A stretch of DNA of 64,000 bases from an uncultured Chryseobacterium sp. (GTDB lineage Bacteria; Bacteroidota; Bacteroidia; Flavobacteriales; Weeksellaceae), in contig CAJYWD010000004.1 in NCBI GenBank assembly GCA_913778505.1, forward strand, positions 62,001 through 126,000, read 5' to 3'. This document shows positions 35,120-44,141 of the stretch, piece after piece. The notes beneath the pieces are model-generated. The model was not told where the DNA came from. It saw only the letters and a list, made by a program, of their open reading frames with translations, and made no database searches. The position numbers and the translations under genes are program-made. Position 1 is the first letter of the stretch. Each line of letters starts with the position of its first letter.

Positions 35120-35893
35120 ATGAGTGCAAAAAAAGGCTTAAATCTTACGCTGAAAATTTGGAGACAAAAAAATAATAAGTCGAAAGGACAATTCGATACC
35201 TATAAAATTTCTGATGTTTCTACGGATTCTTCATTCCTGGAAATGCTGGATATCCTGAACGAACAGCTCATTAACGAAGGTAAAGACCCTGTTGCTTTCG
35301 ACCACGATTGCCGTGAAGGGATCTGCGGAATGTGTTCGCTTTACATCAACGGTAGAGCACACGGTCCGGATACAGGGATCACAACTTGTCAGTTGCATAT
35401 GCGTCATTTCAAAGACGGCGAAACCATCCACATCGAACCTTGGAGAAGTGCCGCTTTCCCGGTAATCAAGGATTTGGTGGTAGACAGAAGCGCTTTCGAC
35501 AGAGTGATGGCTGCGGGCGGATTCGTGTCTGTGAACACTTCCGGAAATACTTTGGATGCCAATGCCATTCCTGTTCCGAAAGAAGATGCAGACAAAGCGA
35601 TGGACGCAGCTGCTTGTATCGGTTGTGGCGCTTGTGTGGCTTCTTGTAAGAACGGTTCTGCAATGCTATTTGTTGGTGCAAAAGTTTCTCAGTTCGCATT
35701 ATTGCCACAGGGCCGTGTAGAGGCAAAAAGAAGAGTTCTGAATATGGTGAAGGCTATGGACGAAGAAGGTTTCGGAAACTGCTCCAACACCGGTGCTTGC
35801 GAGGTAGAATGTCCGAAAGGAATTTCTTTAGAGAACATCGCAAGAATGAACAGAGAATATGCCGTTGCTAATCTTGCTACAGCTAATTCTTAA
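35120..35893 (+). CDS. sdhB: Succinate dehydrogenase iron-sulfur subunit
   Basis: The 257-residue subunit carries the [2Fe-2S] ferredoxin domain ([20 protein letters not shown] then TTCQLHM) and the two cluster motifs of the C-terminal domain: [15 protein letters not shown] and [15 protein letters not shown]. Together these relay electrons from SdhA flavin to the cytochrome b heme. The last residues [20 protein letters not shown] are normal for the phylum. It closes the sdhCAB operon, followed by a terminator. Confidence 0.97.
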   Translation: MSAKKGLNLTLKIWRQKNNKSKGQFDTYKISDVSTDSSFLEMLDILNEQLINEGKDPVAFDHDCREGICGMCSLYINGRAHGPDTGITTCQLHMRHFKDGETIHIEPWRSAAFPVIKDLVVDRSAFDRVMAAGGFVSVNTSGNTLDANAIPVPKEDADKAMDAAACIGCGACVASCKNGSAMLFVGAKVSQFALLPQGRVEAKRRVLNMVKAMDEEGFGNCSNTGACEVECPKGISLENIARMNREYAVANLATANS

Positions 35894-35937
35894 TATTAGA
35901 AAATAGATTTAAGAACCTGGAATTTTTTTAAAATATA

Positions 35938-35968
35938 AAACCGATTGAATCCCAATCGGTTTTTTTTA
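35938..35968 (+). terminator. Intrinsic terminator of the sdh operon
   Basis: AACCGATTG and CAATCGGTT arms with a short AATCC loop, followed by eight T. Confidence 0.93.
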
Positions 35969-36039
35969 TTTGGGCCACTTTTCCGCCTTCCGCTCCTCAA
36001 CATAACGAAGTGGTGACGGAGTCAACCTCAAGAATCTAG

Positions 36040-36056
36040 ATTTCTACGAAATGACA
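36040..36056. repeat. Half-copy of the GTCATTCCGnAGGAATC palindrome family
   Basis: GATTTCTACGAAATGAC differs in two places from one arm of the palindrome at 56751-56800. It lies in the sdhB/PspC intergenic gap next to GACGGAGTCAACCTCAAGAA; no matching second arm is seen. Confidence 0.55.
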
Positions 36057-36111
36057 AAATAATGTCTAATAATCATCTGAAAATTTGAAAAATCTGCGAG
36101 AAAAAAATGGC

Positions 36112-36348
36112 TTACAAATCAAAAACGCTCGGTCTTTTAGTAATGATACAATCCTTAACCCAGAGCATAAAAGCCAAACCAAGGTAAAACAGGAAGAAAA
36201 TCCCGGCCGTAGCAAACGTAGAATAGATAAAGAAAACACGCAGTTTGGAAACCGGAATTCCTAGCTTGGTGCCGTACCTTGTGAGTACTCCAAACCATTC
36301 CCGTTCCATTTTGTGGCGCATTCCGCTGATGGCTTTTGGCTCTTCCAT
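36112..36348 (-). CDS. PspC-domain-like small membrane protein
   Basis: I start at the ATG 36346-36348 (MEEPKAISGMRHKMEREWFG), 5 bases after the end of the DUF2851 reading frame, giving 78 residues. A longer frame to 36402 overlaps that gene. GVLTRYGTKLGIPVSKLRVF followed by FIYSTFATAGIFFLFYLGLAFML matches the PspC layout (short amphipathic helix, then one long membrane segment). PspC proteins belong to envelope-stress responses in proteobacteria, but similar domains are common in Bacteroidota without that role. Transcription probably begins upstream of the DUF2851 gene. Confidence 0.75.
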   Translation of the reverse strand: MEEPKAISGMRHKMEREWFGVLTRYGTKLGIPVSKLRVFFIYSTFATAGIFFLFYLGLAFMLWVKDCIITKRPSVFDL

Positions 36349-36353
36349 TGTGA

Positions 36354-37622
36354 TTAATTTTCCGTTTTCAGAAGCTGAAAACCTATGCTGCAATTTAAGC
36401 ATTTTTTCGGAGTGCAGAATAATTTGTACTGGTAAAGAAAAGCCTGCGTCTGCAAGGCATTTTCAAAGCGGATGCCCAGCTGCTTCCATTCTTCCAGAAC
36501 TGAATTTTTCTCCGGTTTCATTTGCTTGTAGAATTCGAAAATTTCATCCACAATTTCGGGATTATGATTTTTGTGATAAAAGTATTTCAGCGGCAAAATG
36601 GTGTTGATAATAATCAATTCGACAAAATCCTGACTGAGATATTTCTTCGCAACAACAGAGGAAAATTTCCCAAAATTAAAGCGGTTGTCCCAATATTCCT
36701 AAGCTTTGACATCTTCAAAGATTTTATAAAAATCATCAATCGATTTGGCATCAATCAATTTTGAAAAAAGATTGGGTTGAGAATGATAAAGGTTGGCCAA
36801 TTGCGACAATCTAATGGTTGGAAAATTGGGTGGCCGAAGTTTTGAAAATTTCGGATGAATCCGAAAATCTGATATATTGAATTTAACTTTCAGAAACTCG
36901 AATTCGCGTTTCCAGATTTGCATTATTTCATCTTTTGACACCTCCAAAAATCCACATATTCCAAAGAACAATGCTTCCAAGTGAATATCATTTTGCTTGA
37001 TTTTCTGAACCACGGAAAAATCGAGACTTTCTGCCAATTGAAGAAAAATATCGGCGTTCACTTTCAATCCAAATGTATATACCAGATTTTGAAATAAAAC
37101 GGCTTCGTAATTATTCTGATTTTTGACAAGCGATTCCTGAAGGATTTGAGCTTTTTCCTCTAACTTTTTCAGCAAGACAGTTTCTTCAAAAAACAGAGGA
37201 ATCTTTTTCTCGTCAAACAAATCTTCACACGCAATAAAAGAATGCTCTGCTTTAAGATTTTGATGTTTCTTAATTAATCCTTCGTCAATGTAATTTTTAA
37301 GCTCCAGCGTCGGGATATTGTGTTGTTCTAATTCAGGTATTTCACAGTCGTTGATATAGACAGCGTGAAGAATGAGGTTTCCGAACTCCGGATTACCGGA
37401 ATGGTTGTGAAAAAACCAATCGGAAGCTTTCGTATGAATCTCAATATTTCCGGCGAAAATGATGTCATCAATCTTGATTCTGGCAAAAAGAAAATCCGGG
37501 CCGGAATTTTTATTCCATTCTCCAAATTCTAAAACATCAATGATTCTTCCGTCCGTGGAGATAAAATCAAAATTCAGAAATTTCTTGTAATTCCAGATGT
37601 ACTGTAATATTTCTTCGCTCAT
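36354..37622 (-). pseudogene. DUF2851 family gene interrupted by one in-frame TAG
   Basis: The frame from ATG 37620-37622 (MSEEILQYIWNYKKFLNFDF) to the stop at 36354 is continuous over 423 codons except for one TAG at 36699-36701 (context EDVKA-TAG-EYWDNRFNFG). Both halves read as one DUF2851 protein: the N-part has NKNSGPDFLFARIKIDDIIF and NIEIHTKASDWFFHNH; the C-part resumes in the same frame and ends LFCTPKKCLNCSIGFQLLK, the family's Cys-x4-Cys-x2-Cys-like ending. No bases are gained or lost. It may be a true nonsense mutation, a sequencing error or a readthrough site. Family function is unknown. An alternative start lies at 37649. A PspC-like gene follows by 5 bases. Confidence 0.85.
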
Positions 37623-37651
37623 TTGTGTTGCTTTTTCGAGTTTGTTCAAAG

Positions 37652-37672
37652 AAAAAAACCCTGTCAGGGTTT
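37652..37672 (-). terminator. Terminator downstream of the 37840-38640 gene
   Basis: AAACCCTG and CAGGGTTT arms flank a single central base; on the minus strand seven T follow. It separates the secreted unknown from DUF2851. Confidence 0.8.
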
Positions 37673-37839
37673 GAGATAATGGAAGGATTACGTTATAGAA
37701 ATATTTTGAATGCGGTCTGCGAAGTTTTTAATTAGTAACGGAAAACAGCATCACTCCGCTCCGTTTGATATTTCTAATATTACAGATCATATTCGATTGA
37801 TCACTCTGAACGACGTTGGAAACCTCTAAATTTTTAAGT

Positions 37840-38640
37840 TTATTTCTTATAAATCGGCGTTCGTTTCGCAAGGTAATCTAACGTAGTTTTATACGCATTT
37901 TCGTAAGGCCAGAAGGAATTATGATTCTGTGTAAAAAGATTATCACCGTTGATAGAAAAAATATTCATCGTGATGCTGGTGTTATAATTCTGATACGTGG
38001 TAGAAGATGATGAGCCTGTAGAATTAACTTTGGCGCCGCCGTTTTTCTGCGAAACATTGGTATTCGCACTGCCGTAATTAGAAGTGTAAGTATTGGTCTT
38101 TTCGATAGAAACCATGCCGCTTACGACATATTCTACATTCAGGATGTGTGCAATCTCGCCCATCGTGAAACCTTGCATATTGCTTTCGTTGATGCCGGCT
38201 TTATACAATAGCGCGTTGGTCTCCGTCGGATCCTGGAATTTGAGATTCTGCTTTTTGGAATTGAAAATAGTGTAAGTTTCCTGCTGGATCTTCTTGGTCA
38301 TTGCCTCATTGCTTTTTTCCTGGTCTCTCACATAGCTAAACGGTAAAATGGCAACTCTGTTCTTGTAATCACCGGTTTGAGCGACTTTCGAAGTATTGCT
38401 GGCATCATTCAGATACTCAATTCGGCCGGAGGAAAATGTGATTTTGGAAATATCCTTTTTGCTGAGTGTGTATTCCAAAGTTTCATTCTGATGAACGAAG
38501 GTAATGTCATTGGGATGATATTTCACGACTTTTCCGCGGAGCTCGCTGCCGTCCGTCATTGTAACCGTATCGGTTTGAGAAAATGCTAAAAGACCGATGA
38601 ATAAAAGAAAGATGGTTAAAAAATGTTTTTTGATTCTCAT
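37840..38640 (-). CDS. Secreted protein of unknown function with CsgG-like core
   Basis: The 266-residue product has a signal peptide (1-21, ending LLAFSQ). Residues ~22-75 (TVTMTDGSELRGKVVKYHPN through SKITFSSGRIEYL) form a small beta domain common in Bacteroidota secreted proteins. From ~92 (RVAILPFSYVRDQ) it reads like the start of a CsgG/GNA1162-type alpha/beta fold: a strand, a helix with the TKKIQQETYTIF heptad, then GEIAHILNVEYVVSGMVSIE. A Ser/Asn/Gly-rich linker follows. No catalytic motif. The family is not one I can name. Confidence 0.7.
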   Translation of the reverse strand: MRIKKHFLTIFLLFIGLLAFSQTDTVTMTDGSELRGKVVKYHPNDITFVHQNETLEYTLSKKDISKITFSSGRIEYLNDASNTSKVAQTGDYKNRVAILPFSYVRDQEKSNEAMTKKIQQETYTIFNSKKQNLKFQDPTETNALLYKAGINESNMQGFTMGEIAHILNVEYVVSGMVSIEKTNTYTSNYGSANTNVSQKNGGAKVNSTGSSSSTTYQNYNTSITMNIFSINGDNLFTQNHNSFWPYENAYKTTLDYLAKRTPIYKK

Positions 38641-38755
38641 AACGTTGTGCTTTTTGGTGATTCAATAAATTATCAGAAATATTTTTACCCTAATTTATAA
38701 AATAATTGTCAAAAAAAACATCAATGTTCAGATAATTATGAGTTATTCTAAAACA

Positions 38756-38822
38756 CTTCGACTCCGCTCAGTTTGACATCCCGATTTTTAAATCTTAGAG
38801 AATACAAGCCTGAGCGGAGCCA
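38756..38822. repeat. Dispersed CTTCGACTCCGCTCAG-type intergenic sequence
   Basis: CTTCGACTCCGCTCAGTTTG (38756-38775) and, in opposite orientation, CCTGAGCGGAGCC (38810-38822) form an imperfect inverted pair beyond the bshA stop. Related text occurs at 37748-37773 (CATCACTCCGCTCCGTTTGA) and, more loosely, inside the cobalamin riboswitch at 11716-11735. Confidence 0.6.
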
Positions 38823-38845
38823 AAAATTTTTAATTGTGTACGAAT

Positions 38846-40000
38846 TTATACTTCTTTATACTTCGCTTGCTCAAATTTTGCAATTGTCGTTTCGTACATA
38901 TCAATGTAAATCGGAAGAATGTTTTTCAAGTCAAAATGAATCGCTTGCGCTTTCGCATTCTGCTTCATCTTGGAAAGAAGATTATCATCGCTCAGTAATT
39001 TGATGCAATAGTTGCTCATCGCTTCCACATTTCCTGTTTCTGCCAAAAATCCGGTTTCGCCCTGGATATTCACCTCCGGAATTCCGCCTGCATTACTGCT
39101 GATGACGGGCGTTCTGGCGGCCATTGCCTCCAAAGCCGCCAATCCAAAACTTTCCTGCTCAGACGGTAAGAGGAACACGTCTGACAACTGCAAAATCCTA
39201 TAGAGATCGTTGACTTTTCCCAACAACTTGATTTTACCGATCAGGTCCGGATTATTTTCCATAAACTCGGAAATCTTCTCCATATCGGGACCTTCGCCAA
39301 TGATGATCAGCTTAGACTTAACCTTCTTATTGACGTTTTTAAAAATCTCCAGCACATCCTGAATTCGTTTTACCGGGCGGAGATTGGACACGTGAATCAG
39401 GATTTTTTCATCCTCACTGGCAAACTGTTCTCTCTGGCAGGTTTTGCAATCCTCATCAAAAACAGAATTGTCAATAAAATTGGTGATGACCTGAATTTCC
39501 TTCTGAATATTGAAAAATTGTAAGGTATCTTTTTTAAGACTTTCGGAAACCGAAGTAATGGTATCGCTCTGATTGATAGAAAATTCCACCGCATGTTTGT
39601 AGCTCGGATGCTGGCCAACCAGTGTGATGTCCGTTCCGTGCAACGTTGTTACCAAAGGTATGTCTTTGTGTTCGGCCTTCAGCATTTGCTTCGCTGTAAA
39701 AGCCGCATAAGCGTACGGAATGGCGTAGTGCGCGTGCAAAATATCCAATTTATAAAGATTAACCACACGGTAAATCATGGATGACAAGGCGATATCATAA
39801 GGCTGATATTGGAACAATGGATAGGTCTGAACATTGACCTTGTGGAAGAAAATATTCGGATTGGTGACATCCAGACGAGCCGGCAACGCGGAGCTGATGA
39901 AGTGCACTTCAAAACCTTTATCTGCCAGAGACATTCCCAGTTCTGTGGCCACAATTCCGCTTCCGCCGTAAGTGGGATAGCAAAGTATTCCTATTTTCAT
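38846..40000 (-). CDS. bshA: N-acetyl-alpha-D-glucosaminyl L-malate synthase, bacillithiol pathway
   Basis: The 384-residue GT4 glycosyltransferase makes GlcNAc-malate, the first step of bacillithiol synthesis. The start MKIGILCYPTYGGSGIVATE has the donor-site glycine loop; HFISSALPARLD, LDILHAHYAIPYAYAAF and TTLHGTDITLVGQHPSY are BshA landmarks. The C-terminal Rossmann half contains NFIDNSVF, ISNLRPVKR-like VSNLRPVKRIQDVLE and the E-x7-E nucleotide motif QESFGLAALEAMAARTP. Bacillithiol is the expected low-molecular-weight thiol in this group. It lies 154 bases downstream of the GH3 gene on the same strand. Confidence 0.95.
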   Translation of the reverse strand: MKIGILCYPTYGGSGIVATELGMSLADKGFEVHFISSALPARLDVTNPNIFFHKVNVQTYPLFQYQPYDIALSSMIYRVVNLYKLDILHAHYAIPYAYAAFTAKQMLKAEHKDIPLVTTLHGTDITLVGQHPSYKHAVEFSINQSDTITSVSESLKKDTLQFFNIQKEIQVITNFIDNSVFDEDCKTCQREQFASEDEKILIHVSNLRPVKRIQDVLEIFKNVNKKVKSKLIIIGEGPDMEKISEFMENNPDLIGKIKLLGKVNDLYRILQLSDVFLLPSEQESFGLAALEAMAARTPVISSNAGGIPEVNIQGETGFLAETGNVEAMSNYCIKLLSDDNLLSKMKQNAKAQAIHFDLKNILPIYIDMYETTIAKFEQAKYKEV

Positions 40001-40154
40001 TTTACTTTTTTATTGTTTTATTTTTATACCACAAAGATTTTATGCATCCAAATTTTCGCTGATTTTGCAAATTTGACAGATTTAAAATATTTAAAATCAA
40101 TGTGATTTTTAAAATCTTCGAGGAAAAACTTTTGTGACTTTTATGGTTATAAAT

Positions 40155-41906
40155 TTACTCAATTACAAGCTCAGAATTTTTCGTTTCCGAACTATTTTTT
40201 CTATTGTTCTGATTCTGAACTTTCGCCTCAGCATCCATTCCCATTCCGTATTTCAAATTGTCATTGACCAAAACAGGCAATCTTCCCCAGATTTTCGTTT
40301 GTCCCAGAAGTCCGTTGGCCGTCGCAATCATTGAGTCATCATTGTTTTCATAAGAGACCAGAACGGTAGAAATTTTTGAAATGTCAATATCCTTCAAAGC
40401 GTAAGGACTTCCGAAAACATCCAGAATGACCTTATGATGCTTACTGACGTCGGAGAGAACTTTCCTGGAAGCCTCGGAGATTTTATAAGTTTTATAAGCC
40501 GTAGAATTATCTTTATGGAATCCGACAATCACTTTGGAATTTCTCGGGATGCTGTTGATCTCGTCAGCTCTTTTAATGATGATTCTAGCACCATTATTTG
40601 AAATTTGATTGAGAAAAGTCTGGTAAGGCGCTTCTTCCAGCGGAATATAATAGCAAGTTTCGGAGGCCTTGAGAGGCAGCAAACGCTTTTCGTCTTTCAG
40701 TAGAGTCAGGGCATTGGCATACATTTTCTGAATCAATGCCGAATGCGATGCGTTATTCAGATCTTCGTTTATATTTTCGGGATTGATGTTATTGTATTTG
40801 TTTAAACCCAAATAATATTTGGTCAAAAGGATTTTTTTGACGCTTTCCTCTACTCGCGACTGCGGAATTTCGCCGCTGTCAATTGCTTTTTGGATTAATC
40901 TTTTTCCTGTTGCAACATCTTGCGAAAATAGCATAATGTCATTTCCTGCCCGGAAAGCCATTGCATCCAATTCTCCAGCCTTGAACTTATTGGCCACAGC
41001 GCCCATATTCAGCGCATCTGTGATAATCAAACCTTTGTAACCAAGCTGTTCTTTCAAAATACCCGTGATAATTTTTTTTGAAACTGAGGCAGGAATACCT
41101 TTTTCATGCTCAAGAGCAGGAACATACAAGTGCGCAACCATCACACCACCAATGCCTTTGTTCATCAATGCTTTGAAAGGCGCAAGCTCAACTTCCTCCA
41201 GTCGCTTCATATCGTGCGGAACCAGCGGTAAATCCAGATGCGAATCCGTAGCCGTATCGCCGTGACCCGGAAAATGTTTGATGGCAGCCAAAATTTTGTT
41301 GTCCTGCAAACCATTGGAATAGGCCAAAGCAGAGTTTACAACATTACTCACATCGGAACCAAAACTTCTGTTTCCGATAATGGGATTATTCGGATTGGTA
41401 TTGACATCCACCACCGGTGCAAAATCCCAGTTGATGCCCATTCGCTTGCAATCTTCAGCGATTTTAGCAGACATTTCCGTTATCAGACTTTTATCCTGAA
41501 TTGCGCCAAGAGTAATTGCCCAGGGGAATTTATGCGCCTTCGCAATTCTTTGGAACACGCCCCATTCGGCATCCATTCCAATCATTAGCGGCACTTTTGA
41601 TTTGGATTGAAACTCGTTGACCAGATCGATCTCTCTGGCAGCATCATCCTGCATCAGAATCAGTCCACCGATTTTATCATTGATGACAATATTTCTTATT
41701 TGACTGATAAATTCCTCACCCTTGTTGGTATAAAGCGCCACGATAAACAGCTGACCTAATTTTTCATCCTGAGACAGCGAATTATAGGTGGCATCCACCC
41801 AGGTTTCCGCTCTTTTGACATCTTCCTTGGAAATATTTTCAGGCTGATATTGAGTGAGATAAAACTGCGAGAAGAAAGTTACCAGTACGAAACTTAACTT
41901 TTTCAT
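40155..41906 (-). CDS. Glycoside hydrolase family 3 protein (beta-N-acetylglucosaminidase-like)
   Basis: The 583-residue secreted protein has a signal peptide (1-18, ending FYLTQ), then the GH3 barrel: LGQLFIVALYTNKGEEF, MIGMDAEWGVFQRI, NWDFAPVVDVNTNP, the signature IKHFPGHGDTATDSHLDLP, and the nucleophile Asp in GLIITDALNMGAV. The C-terminal ~190 residues form the second GH3-associated domain (ANALTLLKDEKRLLPLK, PRNSKVIVGFHKD). Such enzymes release beta-linked N-acetylglucosamine in peptidoglycan recycling or chitin degradation. The short tail after SVVNDN-like LPVLVNDNLKYG is disordered. It precedes bshA, both on the minus strand. Confidence 0.92.
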   Translation of the reverse strand: MKKLSFVLVTFFSQFYLTQYQPENISKEDVKRAETWVDATYNSLSQDEKLGQLFIVALYTNKGEEFISQIRNIVINDKIGGLILMQDDAAREIDLVNEFQSKSKVPLMIGMDAEWGVFQRIAKAHKFPWAITLGAIQDKSLITEMSAKIAEDCKRMGINWDFAPVVDVNTNPNNPIIGNRSFGSDVSNVVNSALAYSNGLQDNKILAAIKHFPGHGDTATDSHLDLPLVPHDMKRLEEVELAPFKALMNKGIGGVMVAHLYVPALEHEKGIPASVSKKIITGILKEQLGYKGLIITDALNMGAVANKFKAGELDAMAFRAGNDIMLFSQDVATGKRLIQKAIDSGEIPQSRVEESVKKILLTKYYLGLNKYNNINPENINEDLNNASHSALIQKMYANALTLLKDEKRLLPLKASETCYYIPLEEAPYQTFLNQISNNGARIIIKRADEINSIPRNSKVIVGFHKDNSTAYKTYKISEASRKVLSDVSKHHKVILDVFGSPYALKDIDISKISTVLVSYENNDDSMIATANGLLGQTKIWGRLPVLVNDNLKYGMGMDAEAKVQNQNNRKNSSETKNSELVIE

Positions 41907-42017
41907 ATTTTGAAAATCTAAAATTCAGTAATAAGGCATAAAGATATTAATTCCACAGGAAAAAGGTGTCGTTATGGTCTGCAATTTGTAATTAAACTAA
42001 CGTAAATATTTAAAGCT

Positions 42018-42551
42018 ATGAAAAAATTATTGCCCCTCTTATTCTTAATGTTCACAAGCGTTGTAATCTTTAGCTGTAAAGATGATGATGACAACTATGT
42101 TGAGACACAGGTAGATTACCCTGCGGTCTATGATGTTAAGGTTAATCTTATCAGAAACAGTGACGATTACTACGGGTACAATCAGCCGTTTAACCAACCT
42201 ATGCTGGGTCAGGATATCGTTTTGGTATATCGTAAAAACAATCCCAGCTCCAACTCTCCGATTTGGGAACCGCTGCCAAAATCATATTTTTTCAATGAAG
42301 GCACTATGGATTACACCTTTAATTTCACCACTGCGGATGTCCAGATTGATCTGAGAGCTGATTTTAATATTACACTTAAGGAAGATAATAATTTCAAGAC
42401 TAATTTTATTAATGGACAGACTTTCCGAGTAGTTCTGGTTCCTGCGGTATACGGAAATAAAAATGCCAATGCAGCTAATCTTTCCAAAATGTCTTATGAG
42501 GAAGTGATCAAAAAGTTTAACATCAATGACAGTAAAGTTGGAACTTTATAA
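42018..42551 (+). CDS. Surface lipoprotein of unknown function
   Basis: The 177-residue lipoprotein has the lipobox VVIFSC with Cys20 followed by KDDDDN, the flavobacterial surface-export signal. The body is beta-rich (VYDVKVNLIRNSDDYYGYNQ, MLGQDIVLVYRKN, MDYTFNFTTADVQIDLRADF) with many Asn and aromatic residues, which suggests an Ig- or transthyretin-like fold. I do not recognise a family. It is monocistronic between the GH3 start and a terminator. Confidence 0.8.
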   Translation: MKKLLPLLFLMFTSVVIFSCKDDDDNYVETQVDYPAVYDVKVNLIRNSDDYYGYNQPFNQPMLGQDIVLVYRKNNPSSNSPIWEPLPKSYFFNEGTMDYTFNFTTADVQIDLRADFNITLKEDNNFKTNFINGQTFRVVLVPAVYGNKNANAANLSKMSYEEVIKKFNINDSKVGTL

Positions 42552-42568
42552 ATTTTAATATAATCTAT

Positions 42569-42596
42569 AACCACAGTTCAATCTGTGGTTTTTTTA
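42569..42596 (+). terminator. Intrinsic terminator after the surface lipoprotein
   Basis: AACCACAG (42569-42576) and CTGTGGTT (42583-42590) form an 8-bp stem followed by a T-run. Confidence 0.9.
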
Positions 42597-42643
42597 TGGA
42601 TAAAAATAAATTATACTAATTAAGTATGAATTAAGAATTTATT

Positions 42644-42651
42644 CATAAATT
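42644..42651 (+). promoter_or_regulatory. -7 box of the peroxiredoxin gene
   Basis: TAAATTTG lies 30 bases above the start codon. The AT-rich DNA upstream has no clear TTTG at -33. Confidence 0.5.
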
Positions 42652-42681
42652 TGTTCATCATTAACCAAAAAATAAAATATT

Positions 42682-43317
42682 ATGTCAATAAAGCTTGGCG
42701 ATACAGCTCCGGATTTCACTGCAGAAAGCAGCCTGGGAACACTTAATTTTTACGATTATTTGGGCGATTCATGGGGAATATTATTTTCGCATCCTGCAGA
42801 TTACACACCGGTTTGCACCACAGAACTCGGAAAAACTTCCCAATTAAAGCCGGAATTCGATAAAAGAAATACTAAAGTTATCGCTCTGAGTGTAGACGGC
42901 GTAGACAATCACAAAGGCTGGATCTCGGATATCAATGAAACTCAGCATACAGAAGTAGAATTCCCGATTATTGCGGATCAGGACAAAACAGTATCGGAAT
43001 TGTATGATTTCATTCATCCCAATGCCAGCGCTACTTTGACGGTAAGATCGCTATTGATTATTGATCCCGATAAAAAAGTAAGATTAATTATTACTTATCC
43101 AGCTTCCACGGGAAGAAATTTTACCGAAATCCTGCGCGTACTGGACTCTTTACAGTTGGTGGATGGCTATGGCATTGCTACGCCTGCGGACTGGCAGGAT
43201 GGTGAGGATGTCATTATACCGCCGGCAGTTTCGCAGGAAGATGCGGAAAAGAAATTCACCAAAGGCGTGAAAGTGATCAAGCCTTATTTGAGATATACTC
43301 CTCAGCCTAATAAATAG
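42682..43317 (+). CDS. 1-Cys peroxiredoxin (Prx6 type)
   Basis: The 211-residue peroxidase reduces hydrogen and organic peroxides. The peroxidatic Cys45 lies in SHPADYTPVCTTELGK, with the conserved Thr42 and Pro38 of the active site. I see no second Cys, so it is a 1-Cys enzyme needing an external thiol. The C-terminal extension (GYGIATPADWQDGEDVIIPP and KYLRYTPQP-like KPYLRYTPQPNK) is the Prx6-specific dimerisation arm. It is transcribed alone between terminators. Reductant is inferred, possibly bacillithiol, as bshA is 3 kb away. Confidence 0.95.
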   Translation: MSIKLGDTAPDFTAESSLGTLNFYDYLGDSWGILFSHPADYTPVCTTELGKTSQLKPEFDKRNTKVIALSVDGVDNHKGWISDINETQHTEVEFPIIADQDKTVSELYDFIHPNASATLTVRSLLIIDPDKKVRLIITYPASTGRNFTEILRVLDSLQLVDGYGIATPADWQDGEDVIIPPAVSQEDAEKKFTKGVKVIKPYLRYTPQPNK

Positions 43318-43327
43318 CAGATATCAT

Positions 43328-43372
43328 TATAAAATTAAAAAGCTTAGATTTCCTGAGCTTTTTAATTTTATA
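43328..43372. terminator. Bidirectional terminator between peroxiredoxin and the 43385 gene
   Basis: TATAAAATTAAAAAGCT (43328-43344) and AGCTTTTTAATTTTATA (43356-43372) are perfect 17-bp arms around an 11-base loop, giving T-rich 3' sides in both directions for two convergent genes. Confidence 0.9.
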
Positions 43373-43384
43373 ATGTTTCGAATT

Positions 43385-44134
43385 TTATTTCGTCATAAAA
43401 ACCTCTTTGACAAAATCTCCACCTTTAGGCATTTCGATAACGATGTTGCCATTTTCGTAATAACCTAAGGTTGATTCGCCGGACGATAATTTCACACGGA
43501 AAACATCACTTTTGGCTGTCGCTTTAAACGTTGCAAAAGGCACACTGCTATTTCCATCCACCAGAATAAATTGGTCATTGTCAATTTGGATTTTCTGCAA
43601 AATCATATTTCCTTTACTGAATTTCTGAGCTGTTGATGTACTTTTTGTCACTTCAACTTTAGTTTCAGGTTTTACATCATTCACAATGATTTCCTTTGCA
43701 GGCGCTGATTCTAAGACGGTTTCTTTAGGATTGGACGCAGGCAATTTTGCTACAGCTTGTCTCATTGCATCCTGAAAACCTTCCTCGAATTCCTTTATCG
43801 TACTACTGGATTTTTCAGAATAAATGACTTGATTCTTACAATCCTTGAACTGAAGTGATATTTTATTTCTTAACAAACTTTTTTCGTTGAGGATATCTGC
43901 ATTGAGGATTTTGCAGGGATTGACGAGGGCGTCATTCGGCCAATTGTTCTTTTCAGTGGGTAAAATGACATATTTTTTTGATGACAATGACTTCTTCAAA
44001 ATGCCATCCATCCCGTAAGTTTGCTTAAGTGAACTAAACTCTGCAGGAATCACAATATATTGATAATCGCTGATAGATTGCGCTTTAAAGATTACATTAA
44101 TAGATATAAAAATGAGTATTGATATTTTTTTCAT
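43385..44134 (-). CDS. Secreted protein of unknown function in the ELWxxDGT cluster
   Basis: The 249-residue product has a signal peptide (1-18, ending VIFKAQ). Residues ~20-140 (YQYIVIPAEFSSLKQTYGMD, NPCKILNADILNEKSLLRNK, TIKEFEEGFQDAMRQAVAKL) alternate strands and helices; a Pro/Glu/Thr/Ser linker follows; the final ~80 residues are beta-rich (MILQKIQIDNDQFILVDGNS, STLGYYENGNIVIEMPKGG). It starts 7 bases after the large propeller protein ends, so it is cotranscribed with that gene and the PorV2-like gene. I do not recognise a family. Confidence 0.75.
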   Translation of the reverse strand: MKKISILIFISINVIFKAQSISDYQYIVIPAEFSSLKQTYGMDGILKKSLSSKKYVILPTEKNNWPNDALVNPCKILNADILNEKSLLRNKISLQFKDCKNQVIYSEKSSSTIKEFEEGFQDAMRQAVAKLPASNPKETVLESAPAKEIIVNDVKPETKVEVTKSTSTAQKFSKGNMILQKIQIDNDQFILVDGNSSVPFATFKATAKSDVFRVKLSSGESTLGYYENGNIVIEMPKGGDFVKEVFMTK

Positions 44135-44141
44135 GCAAGGT

